A stretch of DNA of 64,000 nucleotides from Porphyromonadaceae bacterium W3.11 (GCA_030434245.1 JAUISX010000001.1:558001-622000), one strand, 5' to 3'. Shown: positions 1 through 9,223, counted from the first letter of the stretch. Program-made: numbers and translations. The notes: generated from the letters alone by a model not told the origin.

Positions 1-1471
1 CTTCTGGACGCTTAATATCAGCAAAAATCCCTTTAGAAAGTGCGGAGAAAAGTCCTTCATTCTTAATCTCATCTAGAAGTACAGTTGTCTTTTCCAAAAC
101 CTCTTTAGCACGGCTCTGGATAATCCCATTCTCTTTAAATTCAATATCCTTACCGATTGAGGACATATTATTGAATATATAACGAGCATTTTCGATAGAC
201 AAGTATCTATCGCTCATGAATGGTGTGTGTATAGCCTCGGTAGGCATACCCAATAATTGGATCCCCTGTTGAGTCCAGATTCCTATCATATTAAATAGAG
301 CATCTTGTATATGACCACGGAAAATATTACCAGTCATGAACTTCGTAGGTGGCATATATTTAAGTGGAGCTTTTGGGAAGATCTCACGAATCAACTGAGC
401 TTGTGCTAGCTCTAGTAAAAATCCATCATGTGTTTCGGGATCCATCTCAAAGGCATGTCCAAGTCCCATTTGGTCCTCTGGCAAACCAGCCATAAGTGCA
501 AACTGCTCATTGATAAAGTCGGAGGCAAGAACTGTGTGAGCCTCTTCAATAGCATCTGCAGTGGTCAGATAATTATCCTCCCCTGTATTAATGATAACGC
601 CTGCAAATCCATTGATCACACGAGAAGTGTACTGGTCAATAATGGTCCTCTTCATATTGATATCACGGAATAGGATACCATAAAGAGCATCATTAAGCAT
701 CATATCCAGACCTTCCAGAGCCCCCATGATAGCAATCTCTGGCATACAGAGTCCAGAACAGTAGTTACAAAGACGTATATATTTTCCAACTTCTTCGCCC
801 ACTTCATCAAGAGCCTTACGCATGATGCGGAAGTTCTCCTGAGTTGCGAAAGTTCCTCCAAATCCCTCTGTCGTAGCACCATAAGGTACGTAATCAAGAA
901 GACTCTGCCCAGTCGTCCTAATCACTGCAATAACATCTGCCCCTTGTCTAGCAGCTGCCTGTGCTTGTACCACATCCTCATAGATATTACCTGTTGCTAC
1001 AATCACATATAGGTAAGGCTTTGGACCCTCACCTATTGTTTCTAAGTAATGATTTCTCCTCGCTCTCTTCTCTGCAATACGCTCCATCCCCTTCTTAATA
1101 TAAGGCTCTAGCTCATTTGCCACCTCTTCTTCAGAGATCGGGTCGAAGTGTGTCAGATTAATCGACCCATCAGCAACACCTTCTGCCAACTCTTGTGGCG
1201 TCTTTCCGGTAGCGGCCATCGCATTTGCAAGATAAAAAAGCACACCATTACCTAGAGCGTCCTGCGACTTAAGATGATCAACTACTACATTCGGCAATGG
1301 CACCCCATTGTCATCAACATTATCTATTCCCAAAAAGCGGGAAAGCGTACGCTCAACAGCCACTGTAGTATATCGATCCACGAATCCCTGCACATCTTTT
1401 GCAATGGTATGTGCAGACATCCTAGCAGCCTCTACTTTTTTGAAATCAATTCCTAGCTTACTCGTTTCCAT
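1..1471 (-). CDS. kamD: Lysine 5,6-aminomutase alpha subunit (partial, C-terminus off the left edge)
   Basis: An open frame starts at ATG 1471 (METSKLGIDF) and is still open at base 1, giving 490 residues of a family usually about 515 long, so only the last few residues are missing. The protein is the large TIM-barrel subunit of the adenosylcobalamin- and PLP-dependent mutase that moves the terminal amino group of beta-lysine to carbon 5. Recognition rests on its overall sequence and on its place six bases after kamC in a lysine-fermentation operon. The PLP/B12-binding partner KamE should lie just beyond the left edge. Confidence 0.9.
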   Translation of the reverse strand, partial: METSKLGIDFKKVEAARMSAHTIAKDVQGFVDRYTTVAVERTLSRFLGIDNVDDNGVPLPNVVVDHLKSQDALGNGVLFYLANAMAATGKTPQELAEGVADGSINLTHFDPISEEEVANELEPYIKKGMERIAEKRARRNHYLETIGEGPKPYLYVIVATGNIYEDVVQAQAAARQGADVIAVIRTTGQSLLDYVPYGATTEGFGGTFATQENFRIMRKALDEVGEEVGKYIRLCNYCSGLCMPEIAIMGALEGLDMMLNDALYGILFRDINMKRTIIDQYTSRVINGFAGVIINTGEDNYLTTADAIEEAHTVLASDFINEQFALMAGLPEDQMGLGHAFEMDPETHDGFLLELAQAQLIREIFPKAPLKYMPPTKFMTGNIFRGHIQDALFNMIGIWTQQGIQLLGMPTEAIHTPFMSDRYLSIENARYIFNNMSSIGKDIEFKENGIIQSRAKEVLEKTTVLLDEIKNEGLFSALSKGIFADIKRPE

Positions 1472-1477
1472 TCTATG

Positions 1478-2857
1478 TTATTCTACTTTACACATTTCAA
1501 GTAATTCCTCATCCACTCCCAAAATGCGTGCTATCCTAAAGGCCTCTTGTGGCACAGTCTCCAACACATCTTCCTCCAAAGAATAATCAATACACTGATT
1601 CAGCTGATTAATTCTCAGAGGTTGTACCAGTCTATCTTCTACGAATCCCTTTACTCGCCATCGTCTAACATCTATATTTATATTACTATAGTGGGTTGTA
1701 ATAATGGCTCTTACTTGATAGTTCTTTAATAATTGTACTAGCCCCATGACTAATGCATGTCCTTCAGTCGGATTGGTACTTCTTGCAGGCTCATCGACTA
1801 AGGCTAACACCCTCCTCCCAGCTTTTACCATTTTCACGATAGCATCCATCCTCAACATTTCAGCACCGAAAGATGAAAGACCATTCGAGAGATCTTGGCC
1901 ATCGCCAACGGATAGCATCACCTCATCTACCATCACAAGCTCTGCATATTCAGCAGGGACATACCATCCATACTGCATCAATAACTGCAATAAGGCGATA
2001 GAGGAAAGTAACACACTCTTTCCAGCCATATTAGCCCCAGTAATCAAGGTAGGTTCGGATAGGAAGTCTATTGATACAGGTTGGAATTCCAAGCCTCTCT
2101 TCTCCAAAGATGATTTCACCTCTGGATGAATTACGTTCTTAATGACACTTCTACCCTTTTCTCTAGGAATAGGACGTACCGCACCTATTTCTATCGCCCA
2201 CCTAGCCTTTCCTAATGCCAGTATATCTTGTGAAAAAGCCCTCAGGACACTCATCAAATCATCGGCTGAAGCTGATAATTGTTTTGTAAGTCTGGCCCTT
2301 ACAGAATCTTCCAACTTTGCTATCTCTTCAGCTATCTTACTTTGTTCCTCATCACTCTTCGATTGTTCTTGCTTTTTTCTCAATAGACCTAACTGGGGGT
2401 CAAAATCTGAAGAGAGATAAAATGTAGGAAGACGTTGAGCTAATGGATCTAAGACCTCTAATACTTTCGTAAGAGCTGGTTTGCTCTCTAGTTCAAAACC
2501 ATAATCACTAGAGAGTTGACGAACCTTCTCTTCAACGATAGCCAACTTCTTAATCTCAAAGAAATCAACATCACTGCATATACTATCAGTCTGCTTGATC
2601 GTCTGTATAGATCCATTAATATTAACTAATTCTGATAATACAAGCTCCAGCTCCTCAATCCCTTTCTCTTGAGAAGCATCAGTCATGTATCCATAGAATC
2701 GCTCCACTTTATTCAGATTTTCATTAATACCATCAATTGAATCTAACCATGGAGCATCCAACATAGCATGTCGCCCTAGAGATGAGCAAAACTCAACATC
2801 TTGGGAGACAAAAAGCAATGCAGAAAACTGCTCCAGTGTATTCCGAAAATCCTTCAT
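1478..2857 (-). CDS. kamC: KamC, MutS-like ATPase linked to lysine 5,6-aminomutase
   Basis: A 459-residue protein with the C-terminal ATPase of the MutS family: Walker A TGANMAGKS at about residues 273-281 and Walker B LALVDEPARS at about 351-360. The N-terminal half is helical and has no mismatch-recognition domain, so this is not a DNA-repair MutS. Homologues sit between kamB and kamD in lysine-fermenting Fusobacteria and Porphyromonas. The start overlaps the kamB stop by 4 bases, so the two are probably translated together. Its operon position suggests a role as a reactivating factor or chaperone of the B12 enzyme; that role is inference. Confidence 0.85.
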   Translation of the reverse strand: MKDFRNTLEQFSALLFVSQDVEFCSSLGRHAMLDAPWLDSIDGINENLNKVERFYGYMTDASQEKGIEELELVLSELVNINGSIQTIKQTDSICSDVDFFEIKKLAIVEEKVRQLSSDYGFELESKPALTKVLEVLDPLAQRLPTFYLSSDFDPQLGLLRKKQEQSKSDEEQSKIAEEIAKLEDSVRARLTKQLSASADDLMSVLRAFSQDILALGKARWAIEIGAVRPIPREKGRSVIKNVIHPEVKSSLEKRGLEFQPVSIDFLSEPTLITGANMAGKSVLLSSIALLQLLMQYGWYVPAEYAELVMVDEVMLSVGDGQDLSNGLSSFGAEMLRMDAIVKMVKAGRRVLALVDEPARSTNPTEGHALVMGLVQLLKNYQVRAIITTHYSNINIDVRRWRVKGFVEDRLVQPLRINQLNQCIDYSLEEDVLETVPQEAFRIARILGVDEELLEMCKVE

Positions 2858-3870
2858 ATTCTTCTTACATCGTACACAGGTATGCCTATAGCATCCTGTA
2901 ATCTTTCACACATCTCTTGAGAATCTAATCTATACCCTGAAGGTGCTTGGGGGTTAAAAGTCAGAGCTACTAATTTAGTCCTATTCAGGCACACCAGCTC
3001 TTTCCCCGCTGCTAAAAAATTCCTCACAGAGCTTCCAGAAGAAAAGATCCTCGTAAAGTCCTTTACAATAAGCCTTGTAAAGCTTTTTGTCACTCTCAAT
3101 TTATCCAACAATCGATCATTAACAACTCCTGGAACATACATCGCTCCACCGCTTTCCATCCAACTTACGTCTTTCCATAAGTCTGGTAATAAAGCAGAGA
3201 CAACCCCCGTATCTATCACTTCTTTTTCAGGAGTGATGATCCTGATACCCTGCTCTATCTCTTCGAGCTTTAAAGCTAAGCCTCGATCTTCCAACTCAGG
3301 CAACTGTATCAATCGATACAAGTCCTTAGTCCTCTGGATTAATAAATCTGGCTGAGCTGAATAACTCGCTCCGGTCGCTAAAATCATTCCTTCAGCTACT
3401 GACGGAGAGGCTAATGAAACTCTTGATAAAGCTCCATCAATTATGGACAAGTCCGAACCCCACCATTGCATACGCTCTACTACCTTACGTAACCCTCCCG
3501 TTGATGGAGGTCCAGCTATTAATGCTTTTCCCCTACCCTTAGCTCGGGATAAGATGAGTTTGCCAATAGATGTCGTAAACTCTCGCTCAATCTCCAAAAC
3601 CTCTGTAGGTAATCTCTTTAAGCGATAAAACTGTTCCGCCGTAGCAAATAGCATGTTTTCTTCGAAGGTAATCTCTGGCTTCTCTGTTTGAGTTACCTGA
3701 TCTCTTCTCTCACCATCGATACCGATAGAAGTGACCCCTACAATCTTTGATGGGTGCTCTTCTCTTAATCGACGCAGTAGATAATTAAGAGATTCAGTCT
3801 TTCCGGTATTCTTTGCTGTACCTACTATGGCCAGACTACTTAGGCCTTCTATTTTCTTTATAAATGGCAT
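2854..3870 (-). CDS. kamB: KamB, P-loop protein linked to lysine 5,6-aminomutase
   Basis: A 338-residue protein with an N-terminal Walker A motif GTAKNTGKT at residues 17-25; the rest has no domain I can name. It lies between kamA and kamC and overlaps kamC by 4 bases. KamB-type genes are known companions of lysine 5,6-aminomutase without a firmly remembered biochemical role. The pairing of a P-loop protein with a MutS-like ATPase suggests an ATP-driven two-component helper, possibly for swapping inactivated cobalamin. The gene identity is fairly sure; the function is inferred. Confidence 0.8.
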   Translation of the reverse strand: MPFIKKIEGLSSLAIVGTAKNTGKTESLNYLLRRLREEHPSKIVGVTSIGIDGERRDQVTQTEKPEITFEENMLFATAEQFYRLKRLPTEVLEIEREFTTSIGKLILSRAKGRGKALIAGPPSTGGLRKVVERMQWWGSDLSIIDGALSRVSLASPSVAEGMILATGASYSAQPDLLIQRTKDLYRLIQLPELEDRGLALKLEEIEQGIRIITPEKEVIDTGVVSALLPDLWKDVSWMESGGAMYVPGVVNDRLLDKLRVTKSFTRLIVKDFTRIFSSGSSVRNFLAAGKELVCLNRTKLVALTFNPQAPSGYRLDSQEMCERLQDAIGIPVYDVRRI

Positions 3871-3924
3871 AGTAACGACAGCAAAAAATACCGTTTAGAC
3901 TTATACATCATCTAACAACTAATA

Positions 3925-5184
3925 TTAATTGTTCTGATTACGTCTCTTGACTCTCTCCTTACGAGCTAAGTGATCAGGCTCCAATGACAATCTATTACCT
4001 GCCAATAAGGATGCCACACCATCTTTCTGCTGGCTCTCACACTCAGGACAGTGACACTCTGAAGCCACATAGTCCTTAGGCTCTGTATAAGTAGTAATTA
4101 CACCCTCATAGTTACGAAGAACTACCCTGTGAGGTCCTTGAGAGATCACATAATTTGGCATGACTGGAATCTTACCACCACCACCAGGAGCATCCACTAC
4201 GAATGTAGGTACTGCATAGCCTGAGGTATGGCCTCTTAAGCTCTCAATAATCTCAATTCCCTTAGATACTGGAGTACGGAAGTGTCCAATACCACGAGAG
4301 AGGTCACATACATAAATGTAATATGGGCGAACTCTGATCTTCACTAGCTCATGCACTAGCTTCTTCATGACATGAGGACAGTCATTAATACCTCTTAGGA
4401 GTACAGATTGGTTACCTAGTGGGACGCCTGCATTAGCTAGTCTCTCGCAAGCCAATTTTGATTCAGCTGTAATCTCATTAGGATGGTTAAAGTGAGTATT
4501 AAGCCATACAGGGTGATACTTTGAAATCATCTCCACCAACTCTGGAGTTATACGCTGTGGGAGCACAACAGGAGCACGAGAACCAATCCGTATAATCTCT
4601 ACGTGAGGAATAGCACGTAACTTTTGGAAAATATATTCAAGTCTTTCGTCACTTACCAATAGGGCATCTCCTCCTGATAAGAGCACATCTCTTACCTCAG
4701 GTGTATTTGCTATGTATTCAATAGCCTTGTCTATTCTCTCCATTGGAGATGCAGTGTCCTTCTGACCTGCAAAGCGACGACGAGTACAGTGACGGCAATA
4801 CATTGAACACATATCGGTGATCAAGAACAGCACTCTATCTGGATAACGGTGAGTCAATCCTGGTACTGGAGAATCTTCATCCTCGCTTAGTGGGTCTAAT
4901 TGGTCCTCAGGGTTGATTACCAACTCATCAGCTGTTGGGATGGACTGCTTTCTCACTGGATCATGAGGATCGTCAGGATCTATCAAGCTAAGATAATATG
5001 GAGTTATAGCCATTCGGATAGACTTCAATGAGTCACGAACGCCCTCCTCTTCTTCAGGAGTAAGCTTCACATATTTCTTAAGGTCTTCTAGTGTCTCTAT
5101 TCTATTCTTTACCTGCCAATGCCAACTGTTCCAATCCTCATCTGAAACATTAGGAAAGTATAATTTTCTTCTACTACAATTCAT
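3925..5184 (-). CDS. kamA: L-lysine 2,3-aminomutase
   Basis: A radical SAM, PLP-dependent enzyme that turns L-lysine into L-beta-lysine, the first step of lysine fermentation. The 419-residue protein has the [4Fe-4S] cluster motif C126-x3-C130-x2-C133 (MCSMYCRHC). It has a glycine-rich PLP-lysine segment DAPGGGGK with K338, and a C-terminal CHCPEC cluster that binds zinc in characterised homologues. Length and motifs match full-length KamA. It sits 54 bases upstream of kamB and 64 bases downstream of kdd in the same operon. Confidence 0.95.
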   Translation of the reverse strand: MNCSRRKLYFPNVSDEDWNSWHWQVKNRIETLEDLKKYVKLTPEEEEGVRDSLKSIRMAITPYYLSLIDPDDPHDPVRKQSIPTADELVINPEDQLDPLSEDEDSPVPGLTHRYPDRVLFLITDMCSMYCRHCTRRRFAGQKDTASPMERIDKAIEYIANTPEVRDVLLSGGDALLVSDERLEYIFQKLRAIPHVEIIRIGSRAPVVLPQRITPELVEMISKYHPVWLNTHFNHPNEITAESKLACERLANAGVPLGNQSVLLRGINDCPHVMKKLVHELVKIRVRPYYIYVCDLSRGIGHFRTPVSKGIEIIESLRGHTSGYAVPTFVVDAPGGGGKIPVMPNYVISQGPHRVVLRNYEGVITTYTEPKDYVASECHCPECESQQKDGVASLLAGNRLSLEPDHLARKERVKRRNQNN

Positions 5185-5248
5185 GTAAAAAAACCTCTTA
5201 TTTAGTTCCCTTTCTTACTTATAAAAACTTTTTTCTGCATCACAGCCC

Positions 5249-6295
5249 TTATGCATAAAGCTCTGTGAACACCTTTCTTAATTCTTCATTTTCACGGAAC
5301 TCCTGGAGCGTAATCTCAGAATGCCCCTTCGTGTACCCATTACCCATAATCATGGTAACGTCACTTCCAACACCCTCAGCTCCAAGTGAAGCCTTAGTGA
5401 AACTTGTTGCCATAGAGAAGAAATAAACAGTTCCGGTATTCTTAGTACATAAGATACTGGTCATTTCGGTATCAGTGACATTGACGTTGTTAATAGTCAC
5501 ATCACACATTTCACCATTGGTCAGCTCTTCCACTTTCTCCATTACAGCTACAGCTTGTCTAGCATCTGCAGTAAAGACTTCGTCGCAGAAGCCCAATTTC
5601 TTCATACGCTGAGTACTACTTTCAGGATAGCAAAGACCTATCACCTTACCAGTAACGCCAGCACGCTTTTTAGCTTCGTATGCACACAACATACCGCTCT
5701 TGCCACCAGCCCCAATGATCATCACAGTATCTCCAGGACGGACCAACTTAGCTACCTGAGCAGGAGCTCCCGCTACATCCAATGCTGATAGCACTAGTTT
5801 TTCAGGAAGATCTGTAGGCACCTTCGCATAGATACCACTCTCGAATAGGATTGCCTTACCCTCAATATCTACTTGGTCAGCATCTGCTCTAATCGCTTTG
5901 ATTTTGTCTATCCTAAGAGGAGTGAGTGATAATGACACTAGAGTAGCAATCTTATCACCTACATTTAAGTCTATTTTTCCTTTAAGAGCATCTCCAATCT
6001 TCTCGACTGTTCCAAGAAGCATACCGCCCGAACCAGTAACAGGGTTACGATGCTTTCCTTGCTTCTCGACGATGTCCATCATGATCTCAGCAATTTTCTT
6101 TTCATCACCACCTGCCTGTTCTTGGATCTGAGTGAAGCTAGCTGAGTCTATATTCAAAGTCTGTACATTGATGAGAATCTCATTATCATAGATCTCATCC
6201 ATGTTATTATCAATTTTATTTGCTGGTTGTGGTAACACTCCTACAGGATCAATGACCCTATGTGTACCATATCTATTTCCTTTCTTCTGAGCCAT
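5249..6295 (-). CDS. kdd: L-erythro-3,5-diaminohexanoate dehydrogenase
   Basis: A 348-residue protein with a medium-chain-dehydrogenase-like nucleotide-binding fold (IIGAGGKSGML near residue 195). In the lysine pathway it oxidises 3,5-diaminohexanoate to 3-keto-5-aminohexanoate with NAD+. The call rests on overall resemblance to Kdd, on the HRVIDPVGVLPQ N-terminus typical of that family, and on its place between kce and kamA. The start at 6295 lies 51 bases after the kce stop. Confidence 0.9.
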   Translation of the reverse strand: MAQKKGNRYGTHRVIDPVGVLPQPANKIDNNMDEIYDNEILINVQTLNIDSASFTQIQEQAGGDEKKIAEIMMDIVEKQGKHRNPVTGSGGMLLGTVEKIGDALKGKIDLNVGDKIATLVSLSLTPLRIDKIKAIRADADQVDIEGKAILFESGIYAKVPTDLPEKLVLSALDVAGAPAQVAKLVRPGDTVMIIGAGGKSGMLCAYEAKKRAGVTGKVIGLCYPESSTQRMKKLGFCDEVFTADARQAVAVMEKVEELTNGEMCDVTINNVNVTDTEMTSILCTKNTGTVYFFSMATSFTKASLGAEGVGSDVTMIMGNGYTKGHSEITLQEFRENEELRKVFTELYA

Positions 6296-6346
6296 AACGT
6301 TATAAGCTTAATACTTTTATTTCTTTACAAAAATTAATTGGCGTCA

Positions 6347-7171
6347 TTAACGCTGAGGAAGAGAAAGGATTCTACGAGCATCAGCTGGAGTTGCGATCTC
6401 ACGTCCCAACTCTTTAGCGATACGAACTACTTTCTCTACTAGTTCTGCATTAGATTTTGCCAATACACCTTTTGAGATATAAATATTATCCTCAAATCCC
6501 ACTCTCACATGTCCGCCCATGGCTATAGCATGAGCAGCCAAAGGCATCTCTTGCCTACCGATACCCGTAGCGGTCCATGTAGAGCCAGCAGGGATATTTT
6601 GTACCAACCATAGTAGATTACCGATTGATGCACTACCTGATCCTGGCACACCAAGTACAAAATTAAACTGCATTGGATGTCCTGGTACTTCGCCCTTTTC
6701 AGCCATCTTCAAAACGGTTTCGAGGTGGCCTATCTCAAAGCACTCATACTCAGGCTTAATGTTATTCTCCAACATCCTCTTACCGAAGTCACGCATCATA
6801 GGCAAGGTATTTTCAAAAACCTCATCGCCAAAGTTGCATGTACCACAATCAAGAGTCGCCATTTCAGGCATCAGCTCAGTAGGCTGTAGTCGCTCATCAG
6901 CTGTCATACCTACAGCTCCTCCAGTAGAAGGAATGATAATCACATCAGGGATCTCTTTTAGGATCGCATCTATAATCTCCTTATAACGCTCTTTTGATTG
7001 AGTAGAAACGCCATTATCATCACGAGCATGCACGTGCAATACAGCAGCACCTGCCTCGTAAGCTAACTTAGCTTCTCTCACCATCTCCTCAACTGTATAG
7101 GGTACTGCAGGATTATGCTCTTTAGTTACCTCAGCACCACATATAGCAGCTGTTATTATTAACTTCTCCAT
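6347..7171 (-). CDS. kce: 3-keto-5-aminohexanoate cleavage enzyme
   Basis: A member of the beta-keto acid cleavage (BKACE, formerly DUF849) family, 274 residues, the usual full length. It joins 3-keto-5-aminohexanoate with acetyl-CoA to give acetoacetate and 3-aminobutyryl-CoA. The zinc-binding HVH pair is visible at H46/H48 (VLHVHARDD), followed by the family segments PSTGG and GGHVRVGFEDN. The next gene downstream in the operon is kdd. Confidence 0.93.
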   Translation of the reverse strand: MEKLIITAAICGAEVTKEHNPAVPYTVEEMVREAKLAYEAGAAVLHVHARDDNGVSTQSKERYKEIIDAILKEIPDVIIIPSTGGAVGMTADERLQPTELMPEMATLDCGTCNFGDEVFENTLPMMRDFGKRMLENNIKPEYECFEIGHLETVLKMAEKGEVPGHPMQFNFVLGVPGSGSASIGNLLWLVQNIPAGSTWTATGIGRQEMPLAAHAIAMGGHVRVGFEDNIYISKGVLAKSNAELVEKVVRIAKELGREIATPADARRILSLPQR

Positions 7172-7189
7172 GTCTTCAAACGTCTGATC

Positions 7190-7591
7190 TTATTTATTCT
7201 TTCTCTGACATGCCTTTGGCACTACACAAGTACCCTTAGCACGACACACCACAATCGGCTCATCCAAAACATCAGCCGCAGAATCGCTTATATCAGTACG
7301 AGGCTTAATCACTTTACGAGCTTCAAAAACCATCTTTCTTGATGAATTACCTACGCTCACAATCTCACCTTCAGCCTCAATATAATCGCCCGCAAAGACA
7401 GGTGCCTTAAACTCTACTTCATCGTACGCAACGAAGAGCCCCTCATCGCCATCATTAATGATTAGCAACTCAGTAGCAACGTCACCAAAGAGCTGAAGCA
7501 TACGTGCACCATCTACTAGATTACCGCCATAGTGGGCATCAGCTTGAGACATTCTAAGACGAATTAAAGACTTAGCATTTTTATCACTCAT
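7190..7591 (-). CDS. kal: 3-aminobutyryl-CoA ammonia lyase
   Basis: A 133-residue hot-dog-fold protein with the [26 protein letters not shown]-terminal region (given here only as a landmark at residues 8-32) typical of Kal. It removes ammonia from 3-aminobutyryl-CoA to form crotonyl-CoA, which then feeds butyrate formation. It lies 18 bases upstream of kce and 33 bases downstream of the CoA-transferase gene, consistent with one transcript. Confidence 0.88.
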   Translation of the reverse strand: MSDKNAKSLIRLRMSQADAHYGGNLVDGARMLQLFGDVATELLIINDGDEGLFVAYDEVEFKAPVFAGDYIEAEGEIVSVGNSSRKMVFEARKVIKPRTDISDSAADVLDEPIVVCRAKGTCVVPKACQRKNK

Positions 7592-7624
7592 ATTTATATG
7601 TGTATTGTATTATGTGTTTTATTA

Positions 7625-8269
7625 TTATTCAAGAATATAGTCCACAAAGATTCCAGAAGTATGGATAGCCTCAGGGCTAATCTCACCTACTGCTACCTTC
7701 TCCTCTATCTCAGCTACTACAGTATCAGCAGCCATCGCCATTAGAGGCTGGAAGTTCTTTGTCGTTCCCTTATAGACTAGGTTACCATACTCGTCACCTA
7801 TGCTCCCCTTAATAAAGGCAAAGTCAGCACGAAGAGGTGTTTCTAATAAATATGAGACACCATCCACTTCAATGATCCGCTTACCTTTTTCAACATCAGT
7901 AGATAGCCCAGTAGTAGTAAGAACACCACCTATACCATGACCACCTGCTCTTACTCTTTCAGCAAGAGAACCTTGTGGTGAAAACTCAATCTCCAGCTCA
8001 CCACTATTCATCTGCTCTGCGGTCTTAGGATTTGTACCGATGTGAGACACAATAAGCTTTTTCACTTGCTTATTGGCAATCAATCTACCACAACCACGAT
8101 CAGGATACGATGTGTCATTAACAATCATAGTCAAGTCTTTCACACCACTTTCCACCAATGCGTCAACAATACGTTCAGGAGTCCCATTTGCGAGGAATCC
8201 ACCAATCATTACAGTCATTCCATCAAAAAACTTCTCAGATAGAACGGACTTTGAAATAGTCTTACTCAT
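7625..8269 (-). CDS. atoD: Acetoacetate/butyrate CoA-transferase, subunit A
   Basis: A 214-residue family I CoA-transferase alpha subunit. The N-terminal MIGGFLANGTPERI segment is the glycine-rich CoA-binding region, and the length matches AtoD-type subunits. With a beta subunit (not in the window, probably beyond the left edge as I recall for P. gingivalis) it would move CoA between butyryl-CoA, acetoacetate and acetate. It is the first gene of the lysine operon; a promoter candidate lies 150-180 bases upstream. Confidence 0.9.
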   Translation of the reverse strand: MSKTISKSVLSEKFFDGMTVMIGGFLANGTPERIVDALVESGVKDLTMIVNDTSYPDRGCGRLIANKQVKKLIVSHIGTNPKTAEQMNSGELEIEFSPQGSLAERVRAGGHGIGGVLTTTGLSTDVEKGKRIIEVDGVSYLLETPLRADFAFIKGSIGDEYGNLVYKGTTKNFQPLMAMAADTVVAEIEEKVAVGEISPEAIHTSGIFVDYILE

Positions 8270-8419
8270 AGGTCATTCGTTTTTTATTTATAGGTTTTAA
8301 ATACTTTTTCACACAAAAGAAAACAATTTGCACTACGTTTTGACATGTAATGCAAAAATAAAAATCAAGCGAGTATTATAACCGTGTCTCTTGAAATTTT
8401 CTTAGTTTAATCCTTGGTT

Positions 8420-8451
8420 CAAAGATACTATAAAAATTAATTATTTCACAA
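8420..8451 (-). promoter_or_regulatory. Promoter candidate for the lysine fermentation operon
   Basis: On the minus strand, TATCTTTG at 8420-8427 matches the Bacteroidetes -7 box TAnnTTTG. A TTG at 8449-8451 lies 21 bases upstream, close to the normal -33 spacing. Transcription would start near 8413, leaving a leader of about 145 bases before atoD. Confidence 0.55.
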
Positions 8452-8632
8452 TTAATTATTAAATTCTACCCATACACACAAAATACATTAAAAAAACTAT
8501 TTGAGATGAAATCCTGAGATAATAAGTTATGATTTTACTAAAAGATATTTCGATGAAATCACTCCTTTCTTGGTGATCTTTGACATTAAAACAAGAAATA
8601 CACCTAAAAACCCCAAAAAAATCTTCTGAGAA

Positions 8633-8664
8633 TTTTGATATATATCAAATTAGTGGTACCTTTG
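8633..8664 (+). promoter_or_regulatory. Promoter of tRNA-Leu
   Basis: TTTTG at 8633-8637 and TACCTTTG at 8657-8664, with 19 bases between them, match the Bacteroidetes -33/-7 consensus. The tRNA begins 20 bases after the -7 box. Confidence 0.7.
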
Positions 8665-8684
8665 GCGTCGCAAAAGATGTCTAT

Positions 8685-8770
8685 GCCTGGATGGTGGAAT
8701 CGGTAGACACGAAGGACTTAAACTCCTTTGGCCAGCAATGGCTGTGCGGGTTCAAGTCCCGCTCCAGGTA
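8685..8770 (+). tRNA. tRNA-Leu (anticodon TAA)
   Basis: An 86-nt class II tRNA with a long variable arm. The acceptor GCCTGGA pairs with TCCAGGT (one G-T pair). The anticodon stem AAGGA/TCCTT closes loop CTTAAAC with anticodon TAA, and the T arm holds GGTTCAAGTCC. The CCA is not encoded. Confidence 0.95.
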
Positions 8771-8778
8771 CGAAAAGT

Positions 8779-8817
8779 GGGTGCTGTCATCATAATTGAT
8801 GATCAGCACCCCTTTTT
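8779..8817 (+). terminator. Rho-independent terminator after tRNA-Leu
   Basis: GGGTGCTG (8779-8786) pairs with CAGCACCC (8804-8811), with an inner CATCA/TGATG extension and a short loop, followed by five T. It begins 8 bases after the tRNA. Confidence 0.85.
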
Positions 8818-8957
8818 GTATCTACTATTTCACTAGTAGAAGAAACACCCTTGGCTTAAGTATTAATCAATAAACATATAGTGCGAAGTTATGCAAGGGG
8901 TCAGAATGATTCATGTTTTTATGCGATAAAGATATAGGGGCTCTATAGTTGACTCAA

Positions 8958-9124
8958 CTAAAGGCTTATTTCAGAAGAAGACACATCCACGAGGTGCAAA
9001 AATTCTTCCTATATGAAAGAGTTTTTCTTCTCATATAAAGAATTTCTTTTTCATATATCAAACGATTCTCTTTCATATGATAAAAATCACGCCGCATTCT
9101 AGCGATGAAAAAGAAAGCCTTTAG
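8958..9124. repeat. MITE-like element with four ~22-bp-period repeat units
   Basis: Between 9010 and 9090 a degenerate unit centred on TTC-(C/T)ATA recurs four times at about 22-bp steps (TTCCTATATG, TTCTCATATAA, TTTCATATATC, TTTCATATGAT). A perfect 10-bp inverted repeat CTAAAGGCTT (8958-8967) / AAGCCTTTAG (9115-9124) brackets the block. A second copy of the repeat block, about 70% identical by eye, lies at 49,719-49,805. Porphyromonas gingivalis is known to carry short tandem-repeat MITEs of 22-23-bp period, which this resembles. No target duplication was seen. Confidence 0.5.
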
Positions 9125-9223
9125 ACAACATCTAGCCACACTATATTCCTTACTGAATATCAGCATATCATATTACAGCTAGAGGTTGCACGAAGTGCTA
9201 CTTTCGCCCTTTTATCTACATAG

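Larger units (their letters stand above)
8270..8684. other. Intergenic region holding two divergent promoters
   Basis: There is no convincing gene. It contains the leader and promoter candidate of the minus-strand lysine operon, the tRNA-Leu promoter, and an imperfect inverted repeat TTTGCA (8327-8332) / TGCAAA (8351-8356). That repeat would lie in the 5' leader of atoD and could be an operator or a small hairpin. Confidence 0.6.

Noticed and set aside
428-897. Reading frames on both strands inside the lysine 5,6-aminomutase gene
   Set aside because: The open kamD frame covers the whole region and carries the family sequence; the others are shadows.
1478-2857. Annotation of this gene as DNA mismatch repair MutS
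   Set aside because: Only the ATPase end is present, the mismatch-binding domain is missing, and it sits inside the lysine fermentation operon.
8993-9110. CRISPR array from the regularly spaced repeats
   Set aside because: Units are about 22 bp with no unique spacers between conserved repeats, strongly degenerate, and no cas genes are nearby.
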